Counted from the stretch's first letter, positions 1 to 12,159 are shown. The stretch is DNA of 64,000 nucleotides from Saturnia japonica (GCA_033032175.1 CM065320.1:868001-932000); one strand, 5' to 3'. Notes: a model not told the origin generated them from the sequence alone. Numbers and translations are program-made.

Positions 1-654
1 TAAACCGACACAAGGTCGACATCCGTCATGCTTGCTTATCCAAAATACACTAGCACACTCGTAAACGTGTTTAGCTTGACTATTGTATCCTATCGTATAA
101 TATATACCTATAATAAATACCTTTCGAGAATAAAACTAACTTAACATGATACTGTCATGATAATTATTAATTTTGCTTGCAAAGTCTTTTCGCATAAGAA
201 TAAAAAATGTACACAAAATAAATTGAATTTCGCAGAAAATAAATAAAACCGCTTTTATATTTGTCTTAGTATTATACTCGTTCTAGGCGAACTTAATAAT
301 TTCAAAATGCCGGTATAAGGGTATGAACTTTCTGTTAACTAATTAGTAATTTAAATAAAAGCTAAGAAACCTTGTTATTTTAGCTCGCTGTTGCGAAAGT
401 TTTCGAGTGTTTAATTTTCTAAAGCAAGTATTATATTATATTAAACTTAATTATTAAAATTTCAATATTTAATATTTACTGATACAAAATAAATATAACA
501 ATACGACAACAATCGAATGCTTTAATAATACCTAATTAATTATTGATAACGCAAAAGTACACAAAGTATTGTCCTAAGAAATTTATATAGACTATATGAA
601 ACGCAAACAGCTCAAAGAAATTTCGTTAAATAATAACTTTTTAATTGATAATTG
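1..654. other. AT-rich DNA, nothing recognised
   Basis: Low-complexity AT-rich sequence with no convincing frame, splice pattern or repeat on either strand. Confidence 0.6.
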
Positions 655-800
655 AAGCAATAATGGATCAGGGGTAGGCGTGTATGGACAAAGCATCGAT
701 CTACGTAAGTTCGAACCCCTGTAATGAGCCCAAACTTTTGGTGAAGGAAAATATCGTCAAGAAAACTAAAGCGTAGTGGTGGAGCAGTTTGTAATGCTCC
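655..800 (+). repeat. tRNA-derived SINE-like copy (SINE-1)
   Basis: A box A-like stretch near 664-677 and a good box B (GTTCGAACCCCTG, about 709-721) resemble an RNA polymerase III promoter from a tRNA. After them comes a body with the motif GGTGAAGGAAAA near 739-750. The same order of head and body recurs at about 10145-10291, and in reverse, more diverged, near 5300-5470. A 103-codon minus-strand frame over this region is a by-product of the repeat. Confidence 0.6.
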
Positions 801-3204
801 CCTAGCTATCGCATTCAAGATGAAAATCTGTCGCCAAGCTCCTATAGATATGTTCCGGCAGCTTAGTGGGTAGCCATCTTTGGCCACATCGTCACTTAAC
901 ATCAAAATAATAAACTTGAACATTCTAAATTTTAATCAACCAAAAGTCTGTAGAAATACACACTTCAACAACAATTAATTGATTTTCACAAAAATTGTCT
1001 AAATATATTTCCCTATAATTGGCTTTTAATGTGCTTATAGCTTCCCAAATGCTCCATCCATCGAGAGTGAAAATATTACATTCATAATTAAAAAGTTTTA
1101 GTCCGGAAGCAAGAATGAGCAAAGCTCCTCGAAGTTTCCAAACATTCTTTCTTCAAAAGTTGTTTCGAAAGTATTCGAAAAGACGTCTACTAAAACCTCG
1201 GGAGATCAAATAATGCGAAAATAATAATAGTCACTTTCCGCAGTTTTATTATTTATTGTTTTTAAGCTGTTACAAAATGATCCAGTCAGATAAACATATC
1301 AGTTGTGTTTTATATTTCTATATATATCAAGACATATAAAGGGAAAAAGAAATCGAATATTGTCTTAGGGTTTTGCAACCAAATATATACATAGTTCATA
1401 AATTACAAACAAAAAACTGTACATTAGCAATGTATATTTAAATTTTTTTAATGTTATTCATAGGAGTGGTATAAGGCGTACGACTTAACTAATGAATTAA
1501 ATAATTGTTAATTATTAATTATGTAATAATATTATAAAGAATAAAACTTTTTGTTAATTTACAGATAACTTTTTTTTCGACTTTTTTGTTGTTGTTTTTT
1601 ACTGATTTTTAATTATAATTTTATATTTTAAGCAAGATGAAAAAAAAATTTGTTTATATTTTTCTAAAATCTCTTCAAAAATAAAATTAATAATAATTTA
1701 ATTTATACACTCAATCGTACAAAACAATTATCGACAATAAATTGCAATAAATTGCAATTGCAATAGTATAGAAATGTTCTAAATACTCAATTATAATCTA
1801 ATGCATATTATTGTCAAAAAATATTAGATGCTAGAAGCTAAGAAAGGTTTTACAAATTAGAAAATAAGAAATTGTATCGTTGGGCATCTGGTACTAGTTA
1901 CAAACTATCACAGATGGCAACACCCTCAGTGTGAATTTTACAAGTACAATTTTGTGGCATAATTTGTATAATGAGTAATTTACCAAAATATCATGTATAT
2001 TATACTGTGTTAAAGCCCAAGAATCATGTGTGTGTATGAATTTTGTGTATTAAATTATTATCTAAAAATCTGTAAAATTCCAATAAATAGCTTTTATTGT
2101 AAGGTTCAATTGCAATGATGCCAAGTTGCAATTTATTGAAACATTTATTTTGGCTCGAAATAAAAAAAAGCTATACCTAAGCCTTTAATTGTAAAGAGGC
2201 ACTAGTTAATATTGAGATAGAGACTTGGAATTTTATGATTTTTTTTTGATAATTCCAGCCCTATGTGTCCTTGGGAACATTAAATTTTTTGTAAATAACA
2301 TTCACCATAGTGTATAAAACGCAAAATATAACTATTATAATATCGTTATTTTTATTTAAAAGTGTATAATAAGATCACTTCAATTTACAGGTACAACTAG
2401 TGAGAACTCACTCAAGCAAACGGGTAAGCCTTACAGATTATTATCTAACCTGAACAACACACGAACACTAATCGATAAGTTAGTACAAATTGGTAGATTA
2501 TTTACACGAGTCTTGTGGTCTATTACTATTTTACTTAACCGCTGTCGAGTGAATTTTAAGCGAAGTGAAGTTTACACGGTCGGTTTTTCTTTAATTTTGT
2601 TTTCATTTAATTTTCTCCCTCAGCGTCGTAGCGCTTGCCTTAATATAATAATCATAGTTGAGATATTTTCTCTTTCAGTCTCTTCCAATTACACAATAAT
2701 TGATTGATGAATTTTATAAAATGGTATTACGTCTATTTTATTTTTATAACATTTATACATTATTTTAACCTGATTAAAGTATAGTAAAAATATTTAACTT
2801 TGTTTATGAAAACATTATTTTATTTGGTATAAATAATACTTATCAATACACGTTTAAATTATTAAAATGTCAATAAAATGAATATACATTATTATATATG
2901 TATGTGTTCTTGTATGTATTTATATTTATTTGTACATCAATTAATTTATTTATTATACTATTATATTTTTGTATTTAAATTTTATTACTTTTCTAGTTAT
3001 GTATGTGTGTGTTTGCTCATTAGTGTTTTATGTTAAGTTTAATTTACTATTGCACTATCGACAATATTTTTTTAAAATAATGTTTTATAGCATTAAGCTG
3101 CCCAGTGTACAAACTAAAATTGCGATAAAGTATTCATTCATGATTGATGGCTAACTACATCATAATTTTGACACGTGGGATTAAATTTTTGGAGTTATTT
3201 TCGT
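801..3204. other. AT-rich DNA without a gene
   Basis: About 2.4 kb of AT-rich sequence. Small open frames at 925-1122, 2513-2707 and 2969-3154 lack coding character and are taken as chance. A cluster of short ATTGCAAT-type direct and inverted repeats lies near 1737-1766. Confidence 0.55.
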
Positions 3205-3262
3205 TTTGTTATGCCAAAGAAGTAAAACTTTTTACGTGCGTACATAAGTACACAGATTTTTT
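3205..3262 (+). repeat. Short dispersed repeat, family D7
   Basis: The block from GCCAAAGAAGTA to ACATAAGTACAC is repeated at about 8799-8845 with few changes. The end motif GAAGTTATACTTCTTT also appears in opposite orientation at 7388. A short T-run follows the repeat in both copies. Confidence 0.6.
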
Positions 3263-3400
3263 TTTAGTATAACGGCAAAGTTATTAACCTTTGTCTATTA
3301 GTAAGCACTGTACAATCCAAAAGCGATTCATCACCAAAACTTCATCACTGGTCACAGCTGTCATGCTCGCCTGCACGCCTCCCGACATCTAAATATATGT

Positions 3401-4041
3401 CGCAGGTATATTGTCAAAGGCGTGATATCATAATTTAACTAGTGAGCTTATAATTGCATGATATATTGTCAATTGGCTCCATTTCTTACAATTTAATGGT
3501 CAGTTTTTAGTGTTTTCAATGGATAAACATTTATTTCAAACCTTTTTTTTTTTTTTTTTTTTTTAACGTGGAGAAACCCATCATGGGTACACACCCGCCC
3601 GGGGGGACGAGTGGTTATGTGAGACTCCTACTCACTAAAACTCCACGGTGTACCATCCGCCGCCATACTGGGGCGAAGCGGGGCCGCGTGTAGCATTCAT
3701 ACCGCGTTGCCCCGGCGGCCGGCCCGGCAAATCCGGGCCCCGACCAAACAGGAGACAGCTCGGTACACCCTAGCTGCCTCCTACGTCCACCGAACCGTGC
3801 AATGGAACCTAACCAATTTTACCACTATAACTGAAAAATGAAAATATCTCATTTAAGACACAAAATGGCACAAACCGTTAAAGTAGGTCAAGTCATATTT
3901 AAAGTAAACAACACACACAACCTCCAAAAAGTAACAAAAGCATGTGTAGAAAATAAGAAATACAGCCGATTGACAATATACCGTGCAGTTATAATGTCAC
4001 TAGTTAAATTATAATATCACGGTTTTAACAATATATCTGCG
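3401..4041. mobile_element. Non-autonomous inverted-repeat transposon (MITE), interrupted
   Basis: The 88 bases at 3401-3488 are the reverse complement of 3954-4041 at roughly 85% identity, including a shared core TAATTTAACTAGTGA. Each arm carries ATATTGTCAA twice, a subterminal repeat of the kind transposases bind. There is no transposase frame between the arms, so this is a defective, MITE-like element. The spacer holds a later poly(A)-tailed LINE fragment (3543-3826); without it the element would be about 350 bp. The outer ends may extend a few bases, and no target-site duplication is clear. The superfamily is not assigned. Confidence 0.75.
3543..3826 (-). mobile_element. 5'-truncated poly(A)-tailed LINE fragment
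   Basis: A run of 22 T at 3543-3564 is the poly(A) tail of a minus-strand insertion. The body at 3565 to about 3826 is strikingly GC-rich beside AT-rich flanks. Before the tail it ends in a CATGATGGGTTTCTCCACGT-type sequence, typical in style of lepidopteran non-LTR retrotransposon 3' ends. It sits inside the MITE at 3401-4041 and is therefore the younger insertion. No reverse transcriptase part remains; the clade cannot be assigned. Confidence 0.65.
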
Positions 4042-5299
4042 ATATATACGCTGTTTAAACTCGAAATGCAATAAACCAAAACATAGTAACTGTGTTTATA
4101 TACATGGTGGTCACGAACCAATCAGATACAGCTCCTTACCACCTCGCTTTATTTCTGGATATAAAACAGTCGATACCGAAATGCAACACGCTAAAGTGAG
4201 CTACTAATTGTTGATGCTATAACCTGGTGTTACGTGGTCGCAGTTCAGTTGTACAAACATTTTCGTGTCCTACCACCCAATAAATATTTATAGATATTTT
4301 CCGAATATACCACCAACGTATAAGAATTACAAATATGCTTGTTACAAAACACTAATTAATTAATTTAACATTTTTCGTTAGTTAACTCGTGTGTTTTATA
4401 AAATTTATGTAATGTTATTAAATTTACGACCGTATATCAAATATACCTTTATATAAATAAATAACAGTTGTAAATGTAAAAATAAAACCTATTTCTTTTT
4501 TGGCTTCATAAATATCAGTATACGAATGAATTATTTATTGAGGGTCCTTATCAAGTGTATTATAACGTGTAATACTCGTATCAGTATGTACTATTGTGCC
4601 CTAAAAATGGTTTGTGTGACCGGATTTGAAGGTTGACAAAAAAGCGACTTCATAATAGATTGCAGAAACAATTTTTAGATCAATGAGAACATTATTTTAG
4701 CAAGTGTCAAGTTTTTGTTGTTATGCTGAATATTATTTGTTGGTATTTATTTTTAAGTGATACATTTTTAGCAACATTATTCTATTAGATATAATATTAT
4801 TTGCAGGTTGGTTTCGTAGAAAATCCTTGTTATTTATGTTGTCAAAAATTAAATATAGAACTAGCATTATGTTATAAGATTTCATGAAAAACATTTAAAA
4901 AAAACTAATTACAACTTCTTGTTATTATTTAATGCATACTACAACAATGTTCATCAATGATCATAATAATACCATTTAGAACACAAGGAACTAAGAAGAA
5001 TATAAAAATATATGATATTTTACCTAATATAGCCTATATAACTAATAATTTAATATAATAATTCATGAAGAAACACCGCTATAACTTCTAAGGCTATCGT
5101 TAAAGCAACGTAACTGTAAAGTCCAAGTGGTCAACTTGTTCTTTTAAACATTCTTGAAATATAATAATGATTTCAACAATTAAATGGCCCAGAACTAGGC
5201 GAAGAAAGGTACTAGCTTAATCACCACGAACGTCCACGAAGCATTGGCGATATTAAACACCAAGAGATCAACAGTTTCATATTTTTTCTAAAACGGTGG
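4042..5299. other. AT-rich DNA, nothing recognised
   Basis: No convincing gene, splice pattern or repeat seen on either strand. Confidence 0.55.
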
Positions 5300-5470
5300 T
5301 TGTACAACAACATTTTTAAAGTATTAAGGTTTCCTCACGATTTTTTCCTTCACCCTCAGCCGATACTGTTACCAATTTTAATAAGTAAATGTACGCGAAT
5401 TCAGAAAAATTCTTTGATACTTACTTACATGCCGGGGATTCGAACCTGCGGACATTTAATTACCACAATT
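5300..5470 (-). repeat. SINE-like copy, reverse orientation
   Basis: Read on the minus strand, a tRNA-like box B (GGTTCGAATCCCC, near 5434-5446) is followed by a body ending in GGTGAAGGAAAA and TCGTGAGGAAACC near 5330-5355. The tail matches the SINE-1 body at 739 and 10235, but extra sequence separates head and tail, so it may be a sister family. Confidence 0.55.
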
Positions 5471-5879
5471 AGCTATCTATCTAGATTTTTTATAATAAAG
5501 TTCATAATAATAAAGCTTATTCCATAGTATTTGTGAACATTACAACGTATTAATTTCAATAAAAGTAATCAAAATACATATAGCAAAAGTCCTTCGGGTA
5601 TTTCCCAAGGTAAATGAAACCTGCGCAATACAAAACTTTAGCCATCGTTACAAATATATCGCAAAAGCATCTAACTTTAATGCAAGCCATTCAGAAACTA
5701 ACGTCTGAACTGGGTTGATACTAAACTTAATAAGCATTGGCACAGTAGAGTAATGTTAGATAGTAGCGCAACATTGTAATCAAAGTCATTTAAAATGCGC
5801 GGTCACAGCTACTAAATAAATAAAACATTATTATGCATGTTACATGCACCTAGAATGTGTGTATTCTTCATATGGTTTT

Positions 5880-6065
5880 AATCATACTAATATCATAAAT
5901 GCGAAAGTAACTCTGTCTGGCTTTTACGTTTTCACACATAAACCGCTAAACCAATTCTGAAGAATTTTGGTACAGAGACAGATTGGACACTGGGGAAGGA
6001 CATAGTTTTTGTGGGGAAATAAAACTATAAGGATGAAAATAGGGGATGAAAGTTAGTAAGATTAA
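5880..6065 (+). repeat. Dispersed repeat fragment, LINE-tail style
   Basis: The stretch with AAACCGCTAAACCAATTCTG, an ACATAG segment and GGGGATGAAAGTT has the look of the short decayed LINE tails common in lepidopteran DNA. A related GGGGATGAAAGTTTGTATG segment occurs at about 7002-7020. Confidence 0.4.
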
Positions 6066-6243
6066 ATGTGAGAACACCAATGCGCATGTGCTGTTGGTGA
6101 AATTATATCGGTTTCTAACTGGTTTGTTGATTTATTGACATGTATATACCTAAAAATGTGGGAACAACAATGCGCTTGTATGGTTAGTGAAATGAAATAG
6201 GTTTTTCACCATCAACTGCTTTGTTGATTTATTGACATTGATA
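6066..6243 (+). repeat. Diverged tandem duplication, about 90 bp twice
   Basis: The unit beginning GTGAGAACACCAATGCGC and ending TTTGTTGATTTATTGACAT (about 6066-6142) is followed at once by a second copy beginning GTGGGAACAACAATGCGC and ending in the same 19 bases (about 6158-6240). The second copy carries a short insertion. Confidence 0.7.
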
Positions 6244-6454
6244 AACATATTTTAAATTATCTGGATTATACTGTTTTGCTACAAGTGAATTCTTTCATTG
6301 TGTTATCCCAACGTGATTTTAACATGCAACCTGATTTTATGGCAAACTTCATGCTAATTGTAATGAATTTTGATAAAGACATAGAAAGAATATTGACAAA
6401 GAGATATTGGACCTTGGAGAAGGACATAGGCTACCTTTTATAGCGAAAAAAAAA

Positions 6455-6985
6455 GAATGTGGTGTCGTGGGACACCAGGTAGGAACAAAGTTCCTTCGGC
6501 TAATGTAGAATCGACACAATTTGCAAAAAAAATCGTGCTCAATTTTATGTAGGTTTTCTTGATTTTTCGCTTAAATTTTGCTGATTACTTTTTATTTAAG
6601 TACAGGAAAGTATTTATTAAATTCATTATTTTAGGAAATAATAAATTACGTAAAATAAAAAAATATAAAAATCGTAATTCAAATTATCAATTGAAATAAC
6701 AAAATATGTCTCTTTATTTTTGTTTGACAACATAAAATTACATAGAAATAGAAATAATTACAAAAAAAGAAAGAGGGAGAAAGAGAAAGGTATTTATTAT
6801 ACACTACTCGCTTATGCATGCGACTGTCGCGCCTGCGCACGTCTCATATAACGGTTTTATTCCACGCACTTTTTTCCATGGATTTTTTCTTACGGTTTTA
6901 CTATCACATTTTTTTCAGTTCGGTCGCGCAGCAAAATCCCTATCCCCTCCAAGCCTGCCGTAAGGAACTTCGTTCCAATAAAACT
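6455..6985. mobile_element. Possible inverted-repeat element, about 0.5 kb
   Basis: GGAACAAAGTTCCTTCGGC at 6482-6500 is the near-exact reverse complement of 6957-6976. The ends are GC-richer than the middle, and no transposase frame lies between. A non-autonomous DNA element is the simplest reading. The motif is itself nearly palindromic, so an internal repeat of a longer element is possible. No target duplication was identified. Confidence 0.4.
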
Positions 6986-7387
6986 TGTAGGTATGTAATA
7001 GGGGATGAAAGTTTGTATGAAGGACCCATCATGCCTCAAATTAGGTATGTGATAATTTATTTATGCTTTTGGTGAGAATTAAATATGATTTCACGTTTTT
7101 TTTAAAAACCTTCCTGCAAACTAGTATAATAAGGGATGATTTTAATTATTTTTGCAGTTTTATTGGAACGGTTAATGTATTGGATTCATATTGGCATATA
7201 ATTTCGATACCATACACACATTGTCAGACCCATCTATGATTTTCTTTTGGTTTGTTGTTTTGCGAGATCAGTCCTTGTATATCCAATAATACGCAGACGA
7301 ATTCGCGGGAATTATAATTGTGAAATAATGTGAATAAGTCAATTAAAATATACATTTAATTTACAACGAATTTTAGTATGTATTTTT

Positions 7388-8289
7388 GAAGTTATACTTC
7401 TTTAGGCGCGTTATGAAAAAATGATGAGAGTGAAATTTTAAGATGCACGCGCATCTGTGACACAAAATTAACAGTATGAAGTTGTCTGCTTAACCGCTCA
7501 TTAAGTCTCGAAAAAAAAGCTACCAACAAAATAGAAATTGAACCTCGATATTAGTCGCGCATGTTGGTACGCTCGTCACCTCTGATCACTGTTTTCATAT
7601 TTATAATATTTAACAACATGTTTCTAGTTTATACATTCCCAACACGTGTTTTAGTTTCATACAAGTGCGAATTATATATGTGCTAATAAATTATATTCAG
7701 TAGTGATTGAAATTGAATATTTTGATTGATATTACTTACTATTTGTGAATATTAGTGTAAAAAATTGTGCTTATATACTTTTTCAAGTGCTCCAATATAA
7801 TTGAGGTTAACTATCCGTATGTATTATTTATTGATATAAATTAAAATACTTTTATTTAATATAATTAACACTAAATATTATTAAATTATTAATGTTAAAT
7901 ACTTATTATTGGTTATTTAATATTTACAAAATAAAGAAATAAATTTAATAAAACATTTAATAAAAAGTTTGTGATAAAAATTAAAATTGAACATCAAATT
8001 ATAATATTAATTTTTAATATTTGCTATTAAATTGAATAAATAATAAATATTTATAAAAATATCTAAATAAATTTAATGAATTTTTTTTGATAAAAATGAA
8101 AAGTGAATATTAAATTAAGAAATCAATAAAAATATTTAAAAAATGACCAACCTGTAATTCAATTTTTGAATTTATTATTAAATTTATTTTTAAAATATTA
8201 AATAATCAATAATAAACATTTAAAATTAAGAATCTTATAATATTTAGTACAAATTATGTCTTATATATTTATTATTCTCTAAATTTGGT

Positions 8290-8347
<58 letters not shown>

Positions 8348-8514
8348 GATATATTATATTAATATATATTAATTATATAAGTTCCGATTCAGACATTACC
8401 GGAAGATACTATGGAAGTGGACATCATTTAATTTAAAATACAATTCGAATAATAAGACAATTTATGTTAGACTTCATGTAAGAATAATATAATAATATAA
8501 TATTTATTTATTAA

Positions 8515-8554
<40 letters not shown>

Positions 8555-8819
8555 TATATTAATTATATAAGTTCCGATTCAAACATTACCGGAAGATACT
8601 ATGGAAGTGGACATCATTTAATTTAAAATACAATTCGAATAATAAGACAATTTATGTTAGACTTCATGTAAGAAAATAAATATTTATTTATTTAATTTTT
8701 CAAATTTAAAATGAACTTTGTTGATTATCCTTTTCCAATCCTTCTATTATTTTATTGTAATTAATTATTTGCATGCAATTAAAAACTATTTGTTAATGAT
8801 GCCAAAGAAGTATAACTTC
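7388..8819. other. AT-rich unit bounded by 20-bp inverted repeats
   Basis: GAAGTTATACTTCTTTAGGC at 7388-7407 reappears inverted at 8801-8819 with one base difference. The 1.4 kb between is non-coding and extremely AT-rich from about 7840. The right-hand motif belongs to dispersed family D7, which also has a copy at 3205. This could be a non-autonomous element, or a chance pairing of two copies of one repeat. Confidence 0.35.
8297..8684 (+). repeat. Near-perfect 190-bp direct duplication with (TA)n tracts
   Basis: Bases 8361-8484 and 8551-8674 are the same sequence with one difference seen (G/A in GATTCRGACATTACC). Each copy is preceded by a (TA)n tract (8297-8340 and about 8519-8549), so the repeated unit is microsatellite plus 124 bp of unique-looking sequence, offset by 190. 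No frame runs through it. Confidence 0.9.
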
Positions 8820-8845
8820 TCACGTGCGTACATAAGTACACGCAC

Positions 8846-9659
8846 CCATTTTTTTTAATATAACTACAAAATTGGAAAATATTGTAATTTTACGGAACAA
8901 TAACATTTTTCATCTACAGTCAATTAAGACATGAAAAGTGTTAATGTTTTGTAACATTTTATGGATTAAACTACTGTTCTTTACAATATTTTGATATTAA
9001 GTAATAAGCTAGACTTCATAGCGATTGTACACTGCGTACTATAGCTAACATAGACCGGCTTCTCTTGATTAGCTCCAGAGATTATAATAACTGAATTACC
9101 AACGTACCTTAATAGCATATTATTGGGCGTATTTAGGAAATTCTACATTTAATTTGTTTACAAGGGTTGTCTATTACAGAAATTTTATTTTAGGAATATA
9201 ATAAACTGGCCAGTTTTAAATCTACGAATTATCTAGTCTTATCTACTCCTAATTAAATACTGATTTAGTACTTCATAACATTTCATTTGACAAAAATAAA
9301 ATCTAAAGGTTTAAGGTAAGTTTTCTCATAATAACACAACGAACGAACAAATAATGTATTTATATGTTGATAAACCAGTTTTAAACTATTTCACTTCAAT
9401 CAGTACAGTAACGAAGGGTTATAAGAACCTAATTTCCGACAAATTGCCCTTATTAAATAGTAATAATAAAATGTATATTGTAAATTTTTGTTCATTTCGA
9501 AAACCAAAACGACACGTTTTAAAATCTACTACGTTTTTGAAAATTATACTCATACTATTCATATATTTATTGTAAATCATGATATATACCAATGTATATA
9601 TATGTTTCTTTGTTTGTTGGTTCCCTATGTGTTTCTAAACCATTCAAATGAATTAGATT
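8846..9659. other. AT-rich DNA, nothing recognised
   Basis: No gene or repeat identified. The 73-codon frame at 9354-9575 has no recognisable motif. Confidence 0.55.
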
Positions 9660-9806
9660 CGTCCGAAAGTTTAGTGAGTTGTTGTAAGCACTTCCGCAAA
9701 AGGCTCTATATTAGTACAACCAGTTTAGAACTGATAGCGTGGAAGTCGCTTCATTTTCAAGACAAAGGGAATGAAGTCGCCGACGAAATTTTTCTAATAG
9801 GAGCTT
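9660..9806 (+). pseudogene. Relic of a LINE RNase H domain
   Basis: Within a 123-codon frame (9488-9859), the peptide around W (9740-9742) through HFQDKGNEVADE (to about 9788) and a following IGA fits the last RNase H motif of LINE polyproteins, where a W-x-P-x-H segment leads to GNE-x-AD. Here WKSLH replaces the usual WVPSH-like segment. The preceding LVSCCKHFRKR also fits that region. No upstream RNase H motifs, reverse transcriptase or poly(A) tail are visible, so this is a small decayed remnant. The match is by motif only. Confidence 0.5.
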
Positions 9807-9859
9807 TTTCTTTTTCTTTTGTGTACCATACCCTCAAGTTTACCGAAATGTATCTTTAA

Positions 9860-10144
9860 TCTAAATCCAAAAGATACACTGTAATCTATTATTAAATAAC
9901 ATAATGTCCTTAATATAATCAAAAATTGAATGATACGACAAGAAGTAACTTGTAATGTCACAACTTGGTATTGTATCGTGACAAAGACCGCCACGACGCG
10001 CGACGGTCAGGGTCAAAAGCTGACCGCAGATGTTGCTACCAAATATGGATCAAAGGACATCGGCAACCATATTTACTGCAGTTTATATTTATGCTAAACA
10101 AAGTTCTTATTTTGTTTACGTTCGTTCATAATCAAAGTAATCCA
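9860..10144. other. Short unassigned stretch
   Basis: No feature recognised. A GC-richer patch near 9990-10070 has no continuous coding frame. Confidence 0.5.
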
Positions 10145-10291
10145 ATGTTCGAAACAATTATGGCTAACTGAGCGTGTACGGACTCCGCGTCGATCGACGA
10201 GAGTACGAATCCCTGCTAAGAGCCTGAGCTTTCGGTGAAGAAAAATATTGTGATGAAAACATAGCATTTCTAGTGCCTGCCTGGCTAGCAA
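10145..10291 (+). repeat. SINE-1 copy
   Basis: Shares the order of the copy at 655-800: a TTATGGCTAACTGAGCGTGT box A-like head, a weak box B (AGTACGAATCCCTG near 10203-10216), then CTTTCGGTGAAGAAAAAT and GTGATGAAAAC. Box B carries a substitution, so it is unlikely to be transcribed. Confidence 0.55.
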
Positions 10292-10359
10292 CCACCCTCG
10301 AATTCATCTATCCTAATAATATGAAACTCAAGAGAATATTTCATAGTACAGCTGGTAGT

Positions 10360-10650
10360 ACAATTTGTTTGTTTGTATTTGTTTGAAACTACTAGTCCAA
10401 TCAATGCTTTTTTCATTTTATAACCTGTTTATTGAGGAATATTATAGGTTATATAGCTTTACGCTACGACTCTAAGAAGCGGAGCAGTGACAATGAATGT
10501 CAAGCGATCTAAAAGGCTGTAGGCGAGTACGGAAAGTATTGGAAAGTGCTGATACGCTACAAGGGTGGAGTTGACGGTGGCGCTGTTGAAAGTTGGTTGA
10601 ATATATTTAATACAGATGAAACCGTAGGACAGAGCTAGTTCTTAATAATA
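10360..10650 (+). repeat. Dispersed repeat, family D6
   Basis: Shares with 43388-43670 an initial TTTGTTTG-rich stretch, TTATTGAGGAA, TATAGCTTNGCGCTACGA, GTCNAN-rich middle and a GTTGAAACCGT-type end. The middle has diverged. It has the form of a LINE-tail derived repeat with no frame of its own. Confidence 0.6.
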
Positions 10651-11604
10651 GCTAAATATTTTTTTGCCAAGATAATTAAGACTGATAGCAAATACAAATA
10701 TTGAGTACCTACTGACCTAGTAATCTTTCTAACTATGTACTAAAATTCAGGTATATAAAAAAAGTAGTTCAACTGCCAACAAAACTTTTAAATGGCAGCT
10801 TGTAAATATAAGCTATTGTTCCGCAAACATATAGGTGTGTAGCTCATGATAAATAACTACAAACACGACCACACGTGAGAGCAATTCAGAAGTCACTTAT
10901 TTTCCGGATATTAACACACAAGTCACGTGTGGACTATAACCGAAATATCACAGCTAACAAAAAGTTGTTCAGTAAATCAAAACAGTGGAACCGTTGAACA
11001 AGTTAGTGTTCCGGTCCATTCATATCGCACGCGTCACTTCATCGTGTGGCTGTCGTAGCTTCGGCCCATGTTGCTCTACAAGCTACTTACATTCGTTTTT
11101 TTAGCAAAGCTAGGAAACTCTATATAGACTCGGCACTACAAAATGTAGGTCAGTAAAATATGATGATATATAACAGCACAAACATAACTTAATTACTTCT
11201 ACAAAGGTTTCATTAATGTCTAAATTTATGTTTAACTTGCCGTGACCACAGTTTCTCCGCATTCCTTTATTACGTAGTAATTATTTACTTTTAGTAATTT
11301 TATTTTTACTCATATTTTATGATTTTTATAATCCATAAATTGCGGATTAGCAGATACCGGCTGTTTACAAAATTTCAATGAAATCGATGGCATAGGTGTA
11401 TAAATTAAAATTAGACAAGCCAAGCATAAACACGGACAGACGGACATCATTTCTGTTAAATATAAGTGACCTTTAAAATAGCTACAAAGTAAAAACATAA
11501 AAAAGATTTGCAGACCTAACTTACAAATTTATTAATAAGTAAATAAACATTGAAATGTAATTGAATAGACCATATTAATATTCGTATTACCAATTAATAA
11601 TAAC
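10651..11604. other. No gene recognised
   Basis: About 950 bp without a recognised element. A GC-richer patch near 10985-11080 has no coding frame or matching second copy in this window. Confidence 0.5.
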
Positions 11605-11770
11605 TGGGCGCCAGAGCTTTGCTCGGTGTCTTACAAAAAAAAAACACCTATCTAGGTATACTTGGAATGTAAAACATTATCTAAATACAAAGTTCCATCC
11701 AAATCGTTGGAGTCGTTTCCGAGAAACCAATTTATATATGTATATATATGTGTGTGTGTGTGTGTGTTCA
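11605..11770 (+). repeat. Dispersed repeat family D2 ending in a TG microsatellite
   Basis: GGGCGCCAGAGCTTTGCTCGG, ACACCTATCTAGGTATA and CCAAATCGTTGGAG occur here and in the same order at 12967-13085, and in reverse at about 42900-43045. The copy ends in alternating TA then a TG run (about 11748-11766). This is the style of a decayed LINE 3' tail ending in a simple repeat. Confidence 0.75.
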
Positions 11771-12159
11771 CTTAATATAATATAATAAGATTGTTCTGAG
11801 AATTTTGATTAAACGACACACCCCGCTATTAATATTTGTGCTGCTAACTTGACACAAATAATTTGCGATTAACAAAATTACTTGACTAACTCCAATTTGC
11901 AACATCTTCATTCAATTTTATTAAAAGCTACGACGTTGTTGAAAATAATTAAAATACTTCGTGATTTGCGCGTCCTCGTTGAAAAGGATTTATTGTAGAA
12001 GTCGAGAGCTCATAACGTAACATTAAAACAAGAGTATAAACTTTATTGCTCATAGATACGTCTAAAAGGAATCGAAGCAGTGGATAAAACTTTGTTTTGT
12101 TAATCATAACACTATCATAATTATCAAAAGCTTCAACTTCTAATCGTTTGTTAATATCA
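11771..12159. other. No gene recognised
   Basis: Unique-looking AT-rich sequence; nothing identified. Confidence 0.5.

Noticed and set aside
655..800. A true tRNA gene
   Set aside because: Box A and B are present, but arms do not pair and the body matches dispersed copies, so it is a SINE. The same applies at 32515, 44055 and 61735.
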